Assembly (NCBI GenBank): GCA_022925895.1
Contig: JAKSYS010000266.1
Span: forward strand, 1 to 64,000
Length of the DNA: 64,000 nucleotides
Source: Fragilaria crotonensis
Lineage: Eukaryota > Bacillariophyta > Fragilariophyceae > Fragilariales > Fragilariaceae
Direction: 5' to 3'
This document shows, in pieces, positions 13,269-26,000 of this stretch (positions are counted from its first letter, which is position 1; every line of letters begins with the position of its first letter). A program made the position numbers and the translations under genes. The notes beneath the pieces were generated by a model. The model was not told the DNA's origin. It ran no database searches and saw only the letters and a program-made list of their open reading frames with translations.

Positions 13269-16200
13269 CCACGGCAAATACATCACGATGTCAGTCCCAA
13301 ACTCCCTCTCGCAGTCTTGTTTCCGCAGCGATGAACCCGACACTGGATCCCCCTGAGCCACTGCTAGCGCCGTATCAGTCTTGCCTCGAGTCTCCCCGAC
13401 ACCAGATGGAGGTACCAAGCCTACCACCAACCCCTACAGTCACGGCATCATCGTCTTGTCCTGTCCACCGAGTGAGCAGCACATATACTCTCCCAACTTC
13501 CTCCATACTTCTCCTTCCCAAAAGGCGACCCGGAAGAAACGTTTGGTCGAGTCCAATCGATCCGCATCCCCACACACATTTTGGTAACACAATTCGCGAA
13601 AAACCCAAAAACGGGATTCGCGTATTTTTCCAGAATGTCAATGGACTCTCTCAGTCGTCGGACTTTGCAGATTATAAGTACTATCTCTCGTGTCTAAGAG
13701 CATATGACATTGATATTGCTGGCCTTGCCGAAACTAATATAGCCTGGCAGCATGCTCATAATCAGCAGGACTTCCGACATATCGCTCACCGTCAATTTCG
13801 CATTAGCAAGGTGACTTTTGGCTTTCCGGACGCTCAAGTAGATCCGTGTTCATCTAACGACTCTCGTCAATCCGGCGGTACGGTCTCTATTCTGCAAGGC
13901 GCTATCACATCTCGCATTTATGGCAATAACATCACGGATGACACTGGCCTCGGCAGATGGACTGGGGTCACACTACGCGGGCGCGACGGCTACATGATAA
14001 GCATCATCACAGCCTATCGTACGTGTGGCGGTAACATCAAGACTTCCCCGCTCGGCAGCGTTTTTAGCAGGGAATTCCTGTATTTCAGAGGCCAAGGAGT
14101 TATTCAACCAAATCCCCGACGTCTCTTCTTCCAACATCTTGGTACCTTGATTCGCAGCTTACAGGCATCTGGTCACCAGATTCTTTTGATGCTCGACGCG
14201 AACTCAGACCTGTCTACCGACCACAGTTTCTCGGAGTTCCTATCGTCGAGTGATCTTCACGATCTCCACCAATCTAACTCTCCGCCATCCACCTACATTG
14301 GGTCGGCGCACCGACGGATCGATTATATGTTGGGATGTTCCTCTTTGCTCAAGTCCAGTCGACGCTCCGGCGCTCTATCGTACTTTGAGGGTCCCCAATC
14401 TGACCACCGCGGTCTATTTGTGGACTTGGTTCTCCCATCTCTAATTCACCCCAGCCTCTGTAAAGAAAAAATGGTACCGGCATCTCAGCGAATCCTTCAC
14501 ACGGGAAATCCTGAACTGGTATCTTCTTAACTTACAGCTATACGTCAGTATTATGTCCAACACCGCATGTTTCAACGGATGGAGTACTTGGCTCAGCACC
14601 ACACAACCATGGGTAGAAACGAGGTGATGCAATCTCTGATCCAATGGGACAACGACCAAGGCAGAGCTATGGCCTGTGCCGAATCTTCAATCAGTCGTCC
14701 ACCAAAGCCTTACGCCTGGTCGCCAACACTTCGCAACCTCGCAGTCATCCGGCGGTATTGGAAACTTCGGCTCCGAGAACTCACCCATCAACACAACTAC
14801 CAAACCACGTTTTCCCGATGGCAGACTCAAATACAGAGGTACGATCCTGGGTTTGCTCTTCCACGACTTCATGATCAGCTCTCGATTGATGAAGTAAGAG
14901 TATGCCTCAACCAAGCCACAAAACAATTTCGCCGAGCTCAGCTGAACTCTTCCGCCTTACGCATTTTGTCATACGAGGACCTGATTCGATCCTACAACGA
15001 GGACGGGAACCCCAGTACGAGACCGGAGTCCCAACGCAAGGCTAAGCAATTACTACAGACTATCCGGACTGAGACATGCAGGAAGTTTTTTGGTGATCTT
15101 CGATCCACGTTCAAGCCCGCCGACTTCCAGCGCGGCTTGTCGTCTGTATTGATTCCACGACCTCTCAATCCAACGGCGACGAGTTCTGTCAACAGCTCTA
15201 TCTATTCCTTATTACGTGACACCAAACCGGAGGCCCTGCAATGGGATACTGTGATAACTCCAGCGGACATTGAGCGGCATCTTATTGCTTACAATCGGGA
15301 TGCCTTCCGAGCAGCCGCATCTTCTCCATGCGGCCATGGCCTCATATACAATGCTATTACTTTTACGAGCTTATCTTTTGAAGCCAAGTCCATGCTCCAT
15401 GGCTTGGTCCCATCGGAGTGGCATAATGACGACGACATTCTCAAGGAATTCCTCGCCTCATTCTCCATTCCGGATGCGGTTCGGGCAACCGCTCCCATAA
15501 ATACAACTCTTTCGGAAAGCGATGTCATGCGAGGCTTTAATGGCTGGAGAGAATCAACCTCTACTTCACCATCCGGTCGTCACCTCGGCCATTACAAAGC
15601 CTTGATCCAAGATCCAGACCTCTTGACCTGTTTCACTCAATTTTTGAACATCGCTCTTTTTCATGGGATCGCCTTGCCCCGGTGGTGCAATGCCACAAAC
15701 GTCCTCATCGAGAAAGATGCCGGACGTCCATGCATCAATCGACTCAGAATCATACACCTCTTCGAAGCCGATTTTAACTTTCTCCTCAAAATTATCTGGG
15801 GATCTCGGCTGGTCCAGCGCGCTGTGGAGTTCAACTTATTGCATGACGGCCAATTTGGCTCGGTTCCAAGGAAAACCACGATGGATCCCATCATGTTGAC
15901 TCAGCTAACAACTGACTTATCACGGATTTTAAAGGTCAATGTGGCACGATTCGATAATGATGCATCGGCTTGTTATGACCGCATCATTGTTGCCCTTGGC
16001 ATGATGGCCGCGCGACGATGTGGTATGCTCGATAACGCCATCAGCACGCATGCTTCGGCGCTCCAGTTTATGAAATACACAGTAAAGACTGTGTACGGCG
16101 TCTCGACAGAAAATTATGAAGGAACTCCCCTGGAACCCTTATTTGGCACTGGGCAGGGCAGTGGCGCTTCTCCTGCAGTATGGCTATCACTTGTTGTCAT

Positions 16201-19145
16201 CCTCCTGCATACGCTGGAGCGATTGGTACCGATCGAACTGCTTTTGAATCTCCAAACAAATGCTTGACGCATAGTCGACTGGTGGATGCTTTCGTTGATG
16301 ACACCTCCCTTGGTATATCGGATATTGATTCCGAGCACACGCTGGAAGAGACCGTCCTTCGTCTTCAGGCGGTTGCTCAAACGTGGGAGAAGCTCCTATC
16401 TTTGTCGGGAGGTGCTCTTAATCTCAAGAAGTGCAGCTGGTACGCTGTTCACTGGGAGTGGCACAACGGACGCCCAGTGATACGCCCTATCCAACCGGAT
16501 GACCCTCAGGTGCTTTTGACACCATCCTTTGGCTTATCAGACCCGCAAGTTATTCCCAGGATGTCTGTCGACCACTCTTCCCGCATTCTCGGAGTTTACT
16601 TATCTCCGACGGGGAATTTCTCGGACGCGATCAACAAGTATCGGGTCAAGGCTGATAGTTTTGCCGCACGCCTGAAATCACCGAGGATCGGACATACGGA
16701 AGCAGTGGTTTTCCACAGATCAATCTATATCCCATCGATGCGTTATGGGCTGGCGGCTATCTCTGCCTCTGAAGGTGACCTGTCAGGAATACAGACAAAG
16801 GTTCTCGCATCTCTTCTCCAAAAGATGAACGTAAGTAGCACTATTCCTACATCAATACGACACAGCCCAATAGAACTCGGAGGTCTCGACCTCTATGACA
16901 TGCGCACAGAACTGGGCATCGAACAACTTCAATTTCTCCGCAACGCTATTTTTTCCAACTCGTCGGCAGGTCGTTTGATACTTTTGAACCTCCAGTACTT
17001 GCAGCTGGAAGCAGGTATTGCTGAAGGACTTTTGGCGAATCCTGGTATCGAAGTGTCATACTTAACCCCATCTTGGCTCGTCTCAGTTCGTGACTTTCTC
17101 GCAACACATAATATGTCAATCACTCTGACCGATCAACCGACCATTCAAACAGCGGGCCCTACCGACCAATTCATCATGCAATCACAGCATCTGCGACGCT
17201 ACAGCAAGAGCCAACAAATGGATATCAATTTGGTACGGATATATCTCCAGGTAAATACCCTGGCTGATATGACGGATGAGCTTCAACCCAATCGCATACG
17301 TCTTGAGTACCTCGACGGGACGCGTCCGCTTGGGTGGACCACCACTATGAGATGGCCAAAACAGCTGGAACCATCCAAGTCTCAACGGCGACTCTGGAAA
17401 CGATTTATCGCATCCTCTTATCTGCGTTATATTCCTTACTGGAGCCAACCGCCCCTCTCGAATACAGAGTTCGCTGGCTCCGCGTATAAAGAGACATTAC
17501 GCAGCACGCCCGACTATGCTCACGCGACTACGACGCCTTTGTCTCAGTATTTATCAACCCTTCCACGCACTCAGCGTCGCATGGTGTCTGACGTGGAACA
17601 AGTCGCTGATGATGTTCAAATCTGGCGCGCCTTCCGCTCTAAGGAACGTCTTCACCTTGCATCGGATGGCGGTTTAATGGGCCGACGGGAACATTCGGGT
17701 AGGTCTTGACAACCTCCAAACGCGTCCTTTTTAAATGTGGCGGACCAGTCGATTGTCCACATGACACAGCTACATCAACTCGTAGCGAACTGTGTGGCAT
17801 CGCCTCCGCCCTCCTTCTGATCGCTTCAGTGGCACGCAATTGGGGTTTACGTCATCGGTGCTCATTTCGAATTATCACTGATAGTCGATCTGCTCTCGCA
17901 AAAATTCGACATATCTTGAAACGTCATGGCCTCGAGAGCCGGCAACCACCTGAGTCCGATCTTCTGATGATGATTCACTCTTTGCTCCGGGAGATCCGAC
18001 GTAAGGTTTCTTTCCGATGGACAAAAGGCCACCAAGACTCCATCGCATCCTATGCGAGTCTTCCCCGCGATGCTCGGATGAATGTTGACGCAGATTTTTT
18101 AGCCACTCGATACCGCTTGCGTGGCAAACTGAAGTCTTCGAGTCACATTGATCATTATCCAGAGCAACGGATCTCTATCTCCATTCAAGGCATCCGCTTG
18201 ACTAGCCAGCTGGACTCGTGCATACGATATCACGTCAATGGCTATCATCTGAAACAGTATATGCTCGAACGGAAGGGCTGGAATGAAGATATCTGGAATT
18301 CCATCGATTTTGGACTATTTGGTCAACATACTCGGTCTCTGTCATCTTCACATCGCGTTTTAAAAATGAAAATGGTTCACGACCAACTTCCCCTTGGTGT
18401 TCGACTGCATCAACGTTCCTTGAGTAAAACGGAGTCCTTGAAAACTTGCCCGTGTTGCAGAAATAGCATTGAGGGGAATTATCACTTCTGGAGATGTGCG
18501 GCGAACTCGTTCTCAGCAAATGGTCTTGCAAACCTTCGACGGGCATCAAGTGGGCGCCAGGAGAACGGGCTTAACCCTATTCGCACATTATTGGTCTCAG
18601 GAATCGAGCACTGGCGGGCGACGGGATCTTCCCATTTTCGGGTGGATGTCAATGACTATCCTTCCCATATGAGAGATTACGTCCAGAACATTCTGCGCGA
18701 TCAAGAACTTATCGGCTGGGACAATGCCATCCACGGCTTGCTCAGCAAGTCATGGGTTGACTTAGCTTCCCTCGACTATTGCGGCTCCCATCGATCTCCG
18801 CATGATGGCGCGCGACGCATGCGGGAGTGCACGAAAGCCTTATTTTCATTCTCTCAAGGGTTATGGAAGGCACGGAACGTGGCTCTTCATGAGTCCGAGG
18901 AAGCAAATCGTCGGGACATTAGGTCCGGTTTGGCTGACACCATCACCTGGTTACATAATCACCCGGATCAAATATGTTTCGATGATAGATATCTGGTCGA
19001 CATGCCTTTACATAAGCTTCTGCAATGCTCTGCATCTACGCAGCGCCGATGGATCAAGCGCATGCAAGACTCGAAGGCCCTTCATACGCGACGGGGCGAA
19101 CGACAGACGTTGATTACGTCATTTTTCCGGAAAACGGCCTCATAA
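13265..19145 (+). pseudogene. LINE-A ORF2: endonuclease, reverse transcriptase, RNase H, zinc knuckle
   Basis: The ATG at 13265 overlaps the ORF1 stop. The endonuclease motifs are in order: QNVNGLS, LAETNIAW (catalytic Glu), LMLDANSD, and SDHRGLF (catalytic His, about 14400). An in-frame TAA at 14528-14530 separates this from the RT in the same frame. RT shows SPSGRHLGHYKAL, NRLRIIHLFEADFN, motif A FDNDASACYDR (about 15950), motif B GTGQGSGASP (about 16145) and, after a frameshift near 16230, motif C AFVDDTSLG (about 16290). RNase H has SDGG (Asp), TRSELCG (Glu), TDSRSAL (Asp) and NVDAD. A frameshift and a TGG-to-TAG change lie near 17690-17700. The C terminus bears CPCCRNSIEGNYHFWRC. The protein would nick target DNA and copy element RNA into the nick. 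At least four lesions inactivate this copy. Confidence 0.85.
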
Positions 19146-19303
19146 TCACGACTCACCGCAACGCAAAGTCCTCAATTCTCTGGAGTGCATAGGTAGAGCG
19201 TCAAAACAATTTCTCGCTGCCCTGTGGCAGCTGGAAAGGGGTACTCACCAGAGTCCGTGTGGTCTCTGGACGGCGATAACCCTATAATTAGTTTTGGTTT
19301 GTT

Positions 19304-19319
19304 TGAGGACTTCAAGTCC
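19304..19319 (+). repeat. Right target-site duplication of LINE-A
   Basis: Perfect copy of TGAGGACTTCAAGTCC found at 10177-10192; marks the 3' end of the element. Confidence 0.9.
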
Positions 19320-19978
19320 CATTTCCGCGGTAAGCAAAACTATGGCAGAGATGCACATGTATGAATCTTGAATACACTTCATAGTGTGCTGATTAAATAC
19401 ATATATGTTATATTCGTATATAACTATCACAAGTAATATGTCCGAGGCAGTACAGTACAAGCTTGTCATATAAACATGTGTGACCGGCAACAAACAATAT
19501 ACAGATGTGCACAGCAGTACACAGTACCCCAAAGATACCATACAGTATTACTATAGCTACTGCTACTTACTACAGTACTACAGTACGGTATTTCTACCAC
19601 AGCATTGCAGTGTAGTTCTACCGTCATATGCACTTCATTACTTTGGTACAATTATTACAGCGTCATTACATATGGATAAGTAGATATTTAAATGGATGTA
19701 CTTATTGAGCAATGCATGTGCCCTTCGCTCGAAAGACTTGAAAATATTTCTTTTGAATAATTTAGTTCATAAAGAAATACATACATAAAACACAGATTTC
19801 GAGGGCATTGAATTTTTACAAGACCAGCACACAAAGCACCATCCCGCAAGATGCAGCACAATCATATTTGACAATAGTTGTCAACAACAAGAGATCTTGT
19901 TGATGACAGTTGACTACACCACACCTGACGAGCCTGCCATAGCTTGCTCTGATTGGTGTGTACCTGCAGTCAACCAAG
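19320..19978. other. Gene-free DNA with TACAGTAC-rich tract
   Basis: The stretch 19490-19660 is rich in overlapping TACAGTA and TACTACAGTA strings, a low-complexity palindromic sequence that also recurs near 32800, 36960 and 37030. No gene seen. The end of the stretch holds the presumed 5' region of the gene that starts at 19979. Confidence 0.45.
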
Positions 19979-21633
19979 ATGTCGTCGAGCGCGGGAAAAA
20001 GAGGCTCCAATCAAGGTGGTGGCAGTCGTGATCATGGACATGGAAAAGGTGCTGGGCCTCCAAACGCAGCGCCAGTTACAGTTAGGGGGCAATCTTCAAA
20101 CTGGCAAGGAAAAGGATCACCATCGCCTTCTGGCGACTCGCAAATGATACGACGGAGTCAAGCTGCAACGTTGTCGCCCAGCAGAACCCGCAGTCAACAA
20201 GATGCAGCAACATTGTCACCCATGATCATGACCCGAAGTCAAACTGCAGCATTGTCACCCATGATCATGACCCGCAGTCAAGCTGTAACAGCTGGTCGAC
20301 ATGCTGGTTTCACGAATCCAGGAAGTGGAGTTGGAGGAATGTCTGGTAGATCACAACAGGAACGACAACAAGTGCGACGACAACAAGAGCAACGATATCT
20401 ACAACGACTTCAAGAACGATTTCAAGAACAACAACAGCGACAGCAAGTTCAACAACAAACACCACCAGCAGCAACAACAATAGGAAGGGAAGACGATATT
20501 GCACGCGATTTAGAATTCACACATGCGAATTGGTGCAAGAAGCCACAACGGGAGGATAGCAGCCGCACTGCATTGACGAAACGGTAAGGAGAAGATTGGA
20601 AATGGGTGATCATGATGGACTGACAAGAACTAAGCTTAGAAAAGTAAGCCAAGAGTTCATGCACGACAAGGTGGTGAAAGAGCTCTTATTTCCGAAGCAA
20701 AAGTTTGCTACTCTGGCTGAACTTGACTTCAGCAACAGTCCACACTCAATTTGTAGGTTCATGGCGAGCAAGCTCCAGATAGAAGGCGAGGATGAAGTGA
20801 AGACTTGGTGGGATGGAGTCAAGAAACATGTTAATGATGCACTGAAAAGGCATAGAAATAATGTCATCAAAACCATCAAACAACTTTTTAGAGGTGAGGA
20901 ACGTGCATATTGCTCAGGATGGTGGTAACTGTGATTGACTTTCTGTACTGACAACTGCTATTTCACAGATAAAATACTGGGGCGAGATGGATATGCTGTC
21001 ACGTTTGAACTTAATCAGATTGCTGGAATGAGGAGTCCAGCATCTAAAGAAAGATACATTGACTTCCTTGACTGCCTTGTCAAGGCTGTCGTCGGGTACA
21101 GCAAGTACATGGAGAATCGCACAAGGCAGCCTCTGAGTCAGTGGTTCACACTGACGGACGAGGCCTTCCTGATGGTGTGCATCGAATCGTACATGACAAA
21201 ATGGAGGCATGATTGGATGGTACAGAGAATGGGACCTCCAGCCACAATGCCACCTCGCGATAGTTCTCCACAATTATATGAGGCAAGATACACTGGAAAA
21301 ACTTACGGAACGAAAAGAAGTTGGTCGAAGGAAGGGTTAGAGCGTTTCAACGCATTAATGATTGACGTGTTTCGCAACCGTCAAGAACATGGAGCAGCAT
21401 TTGACGCTGACTTCTTGGAGGAAATGAAGTTCAGGTATGCTTCTGGAATTGACGCTGCAAGTGGACAATCTGGAGAAGAAGCTGAGGTAATTCCTGTGGC
21501 GACTGTTCAGCCAACAATTGTCTACAATGATTTCAATATGGAATTGTTATTAGCACACGCAAACATCACTGGAGGTGCAGGGATGAATGGAGAGCAGCAA
21601 CCTGACGATGGAGTTCGAGGAGTATCAGTTTGA
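19979..21633 (+). CDS. Unrecognised protein, three predicted exons (19979-20583, 20640-20893, 20969-21633)
   Basis: Joining the exons at GTAAGG..TTAG (20584-20639, 56 bp) and GTGAGG..ACAG (20894-20968, 75 bp) gives one uninterrupted frame of 507 codons plus stop. Both introns carry frame-breaking stops and splice in phase. The N-terminal 200 residues are low complexity: a Gly/Ser/Pro region, three TRSQ..A.LSP(MIM) repeats, then a highly charged Gln/Arg-rich helix. The C-terminal 300 residues look globular: a segment with FMASKLQ..EDEVKTWWDGV, a second with FLDCLVKAVVGYSKYMENR, and a closing KRSWSKEGLERFNALMIDVF. I do not recognise the family. Proteins with this kind of W/K-rich segment are often encoded near diatom transposons, so it could be a transposon accessory or domesticated gene; nothing here decides that. 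The first intron is short and could instead be a frameshift. Confidence 0.55.
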
Positions 21634-22128
21634 TAACAATGGTGCTTGTTAGTGTGCTGGCAACAACACACAGTAGTAGTACAGTACTGTGCCAGCTTAA
21701 CACTAGAAATATTTGCGGGAAAGTTTGGAATGTCACACTAGAAATATTTATGGAAAGTTTGGAATGTCAAGCCAAATGGTGGGGAGAAAGCCTTTGTACA
21801 GAATTATGTATAAAACTTTAAAGATACATCTGCAGTAATTTCACTTTTTGTACATAAATATCTAGAACTTTTCTAAGTAATAGCCAACGAAAGAGGTGAT
21901 AGATATTAAAATATTTAATTATAAAATGTCAAAAATAATTATTCAGACTCCAGAGATTTGGCCCCCCTGATGCGGGCCACCGTTACGAAATTACATTTCA
22001 CGAACGTTTTCGTTTTTGAGGGTCTATTTTACCACTAATTCTTGTTGTTGCTGAGGCCGATGCTTAATAAAAACAAAGTGTGTAAAACAAAACAAACGGG
22101 ACTGCACCGTTTGCGAAAAGTTCTGCTT

Positions 22129-22235
22129 AGTTGGACAAACCGTTGAACAAACCGTGCATCACCGTTTGTGAAACCGGGGTCTTTTGGCTTTTCTCACAAA
22201 CGGTGCAGCATGGTTTGTAAAAGACCCGGATAACA
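22129..22235. repeat. Nested inverted repeats around CCGTTTGTGAAA
   Basis: CACCGTTTGTGAAA pairs with TTCTCACAAACGGTG about 25 bp downstream, and CCGGGGTCTTTT pairs with AAAAGACCCGG overlapping it. The strings AAACCGT and ACGGTTTG also recur within 100 bp. The arrangement could form alternative hairpins or a cruciform. It may be a small MITE relic; no target duplication identified. Confidence 0.55.
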
Positions 22236-22731
22236 AAGCATGCAAAACAAACAACAAACCATTGCACATGGTACTCGAGTACTCGGAGTACTGCACTTGC
22301 TACGGATACCATCCGCGCGACAATGAAATACTACTCGGAGTACTGTCTGCATTGTTGATGATACTCCAGTACACCCTTTGCAACTCTTTTGCATTGGTGC
22401 TTGATGCTCCGCTACCGGTACCACCATGTCACAGCAACAAGAGTCTTTACTCCTCTACTCCTGCTTATCAATAGTTTGCGTTTACATACTTCGAATTATG
22501 AACAAAGTGGAGGAGCGGATGTTGGACATGTACCAGTACCTGGTACTATAGTGGATCAAGATCTTGTTGGTGCGGCACAGACGAAGGTACGACGGACCGT
22601 TTGGATTTGACAAAGGAGACGAGAGGCACGTGCTCATGAGTATTAGTTTTATTCATGTCTGTATGTATCGATAACGATGGTTTGTTTTCTTCGACAAAAA
22701 CTCCAACAAAGCGTGCATCATGGTTTGTTTT

Positions 22732-23093
22732 GTGACACACGTTGTTTCTCTAAGCATTGGCCTGAGTTAGTTCTGCATCACAAGACGTCAGGATTGCAGG
22801 AGGATGCAACGATGCAAAAAACGATTTCTGGTTGGGCTGTCTCACTTCAGCTTTCCTCGAAGCAAACATCGTTTGCCATGGTATTGCAGCAGTAGTAGTA
22901 CTCGAGAGTTAAGTGACACACGTTGTTTCTCTAAGCATTGGCCTGAGTTAGTTCTGCATCACAAGACGTCAGGATTGCAGGAGGATGCAACGATGCAAAA
23001 AATGATTTCTGGTTGGGCTGTCTCACTTCAGCTTTCCTCGATGCAAACATCGTTTGCCATGGTATTGCAGCAGTAGTAGTACTCGAGAGTTCC
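22732..23093 (+). repeat. Tandem duplication, 2 x 181 bp
   Basis: The unit beginning GTGACACACGTTGTTTC and ending near CTCGAGAGTT is present at 22732-22912 and 22913-23093 with only a few differences (for example AAAACG/AAAATG and CGAAGC/CGATGC). High identity implies a recent duplication. Confidence 0.9.
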
Positions 23094-26000
23094 AAGTGCA
23101 TCATACTAAACCATTGTTATGAAACCCGTCAAACGATTGATTCGTAGAAAGCCGTTGGCACAAACGCATTGCAACCATGCCACACAGAAGTTACACATTA
23201 CCGCAACACTGCTGTGAACACATTTTCTCACTACGCCTCCTTCCCGACTGTGAATAAATTATGACAATATGGTGACATTCGATGCTTTGTCATGAGTTCG
23301 GATGCGGAGTACGCAGAATTGAACTCCAAATCAAGCGATGTTGCTTAAGGTAATGGTATTGTCATCGTTGACGATGCTGCTCCCGCGGAATCGGTCAGGA
23401 TCGCACCGACCCCATGGGAGGAAATTGCCAAAGCATGACCATAGGACTCTCGTATAAACTGTGCCGACCAACTTGTGCCGCGGGCAAGACAGACATATCT
23501 CTGAGCTTTAATTGCACAAGTTTTCAAAAAATATGACGGTAGGCATGCACATTCGTGGGGACGGCAAATGCCGATGGCATCAACATGATTTGGGACCATC
23601 ATCCTCAAACCAAAGCGGTGCATTCACTCTTGTGAAAATCTAACGTCCTGACAGGTTGTCAATCCCAAGATTTTACAACCCGAATTGCAACCCACCAGCC
23701 AACAACAAATTGCGACAGTGGTGATGACGCCGTCTTGTTACTGCTCCCTCAATTTCTTTCATCATCCCAGAAACCGCAGTTCGTTGTAAAACGAGATTCA
23801 GGGCCTCATGGAAAGTCCAATACACATGGGTGTGCATTGGCTTCATCCGGAAGGGTGAATTACGATGAAGGCAATGTCATCGTGAGCAGCAATTGGAGTT
23901 GTCCGAAATTTGCAGCAAACGAGAGAGCAAAGACCAAAAAATGTTCGCAGAGTTGACTATAGTAGTAGTTATTGAACATCAGTACAATAAGTTCCAAGAC
24001 CTATGGCTTATTTCACCCTGGGGCTACATATCGTAGGCATACGTAGACTCAGTATTCTAAAAACTTAGTTGAAGCAAACATTGCTTGTCGGCAGCTGGCC
24101 CATCAGCTGCTAGGATACGTTTTCATAGTTTCAGAATCACTCCATTATCACATTGTTCCCAAGTATTGCTGATGAGACAAAGCTCCTGACAAAGCCTGCA
24201 TCGAAGTCAACTGCAGCTCGGTGAGTTTTGAATTCCTTCGTAATACGTTCAATTAGAGGCAAGGAGAGTGCTGGTGTGTCATCCTCACAATTGTGCATCT
24301 TGTGCTGATGGAGTGCATAATATGCACATATGTACAATCGAGCACGTCGAGAGCTTTCGAACAGTTGCTGTTGTCAGGACTTCTCTACTTGTGCAATCGT
24401 TCACTAACGCCTTGAAACCCGTCTTTCCCCTTTTAGATTCCAACGGTTTGCGACGATAAACACATTTAGCCACTCCCCAACTATACTCAATTCCTTCGCC
24501 AGCCATTTCCGCGTGAAACTTTGGAGTGATGATAACCGAAACACCAAGTTCCTTTCCAACGTGTTGAAGTGCGGTCATCTCCTCGGCAAAGTCGAGGCAA
24601 GAAGCCATGAGATACTTCAAGCTCCAACGCTCTGCATCCTCTAAAACTTCGCCGTCGCTGTCCTTTGCTACATCAATTGTATATCTTTCAAGTTGACCTT
24701 CATCAATCCATCCTCGCTCCCATAGGACTTGCAGCAGACCTTTCGGCTGACCCGCCCAACCTTTTCTCTCTCGTGTCCTCTCAACCCTCGTTTCTAAATT
24801 CCTATCCCTCGCAATTTGTTGTAATTCTGCAAGTCGATACTGGCGACGGTCGTTCAAAACATCGAGGGGCCCAAGTTCGGCTTTTAGCTCAGCAATGGTC
24901 TTGTTTCTCATTCGAGGGTTTCCTGGTGCAGGAGGTAGTATACGGTCGTTTCGAGTGAGCTCCCTTTCTTGTGGCGTCATCCAAAATGGTCCATCATCGT
25001 CCAAGGTGAACACAAACGACTGCGTGTCGCCAACCTCTAAGGTACGTGCATTAAATCCGAGGTATCCGTCATGCTCCTTGATTTTTGATTCACGCATCAT
25101 CGGCTGTGCTCCTCCGTAGCCTCGGTTCATGCTATAAGCATCCAAACCACCCATCAGCTTCTTCGCATGTCCCTGTGAATGGTCAAATAGAAACACAAAG
25201 TCGAACTGCGGGTATAGTACCTTGATGCAATCCACGCAGTCTTCAAATTGAATGCTCATGTGATTGTAAGTCCAATAACCTTCGTTGTTTGTTCCTAACT
25301 CAAAACTCACGACAAATGGTGATTCTTCCAGATTCTTTTTTGCAACTTGACCGTGGATTGCAATCGCAGCATCCATGTCAGCATAGTTTGTCCCCCGACG
25401 TGTCTCGTTTATCTCGTCCATCTGCATTCGACTGATATGCACTCCAAATCCTGTTTCTCTTGATTGAAAGGCTGAAAGCATTAGACTCAAGCCGTCAGTC
25501 TTTGGAAGCAGTGCACGCCGACCGTCTGGGCTCACCCACTGTCGCGTTTTCAAAAGGAACTGGTTAAAAACACTCTCGTCTTGTCCAAAAATCATCAGTG
25601 GTTTTGTACCTGGTTGTTTGCGAACACTCAGGTTACCTCCGAACGCTCCGAAGCCCATTTCGTTCGCAACCGAATGGAGAAATTCATAATCATCAACGTG
25701 AAATTCAACCATTTCGTCTCCCGTATTTGGATCCTGGTAAGCGTATCCTTGACTTGCCAAGTTGTTTGCGATTCGTTTCTCTAACTTCCACTCCTTGACA
25801 GTTCGCTTCGTCACTTGGATCCATCTATACGTACGAGGTTCCAGCTTTGACAAGTAGTTTGTGCAAAAGTCATTGCAATAGAACACCACGTCAGGCCGTT
25901 CGTGTCCATCAACAAAGAATGATTTCTTACGGTTGTCGTGACGATATCCAAGACGTCGCAGCCAACGCCAGGTCGTACTAATTGAAATAGGATGTTCGAT

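Larger units (their letters stand above)
10193..19303 (+). mobile_element. Full-length APE-type LINE with RNase H (LINE-A, copy 1)
   Basis: A 9.1-kb element bounded by a perfect 16-bp target-site duplication. It holds a short 5' UTR, ORF1 (10288-13268) and ORF2 (13265-19145) encoding AP endonuclease, reverse transcriptase, RNase H and a C-terminal CCHC-like knuckle, then about 160 bp of 3' UTR. The order endonuclease-RT-RNase H places it near the I-like group of non-LTR retrotransposons. There are no LTRs. The 3' end reads TTAGTTTTGGTTTGTTT rather than poly(A). The whole length with both boundaries intact suggests a not very ancient insertion, yet both reading frames carry stops and frameshifts. 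A broken second copy lies at 40.8-46.4 kb. Confidence 0.9.
21634..24136. other. Gene-free DNA with inverted and tandem repeats
   Basis: Apart from the inverted repeat near 22.2 kb and the 181-bp tandem duplication described separately, I see no coding region here. Short open frames at 22.7-23.1 kb are simply the duplicated unit read twice. Confidence 0.5.

Noticed and set aside
14567-16267. Independent reverse transcriptase gene starting at 14567
   Set aside because: Same frame as the endonuclease part and separated from it only by one in-frame TAA at 14528; it is one disrupted ORF2.
17706-19145. Separate RNase H gene starting at 17706
   Set aside because: The apparent start is TTG, and the sequence upstream continues the RNase H domain across a frameshift and a TGG-to-TAG change, so it is the tail of LINE-A ORF2.
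22732-23093. CRISPR-like direct repeats
   Set aside because: Only two long tandem units without unique spacers, in a eukaryotic sequence.
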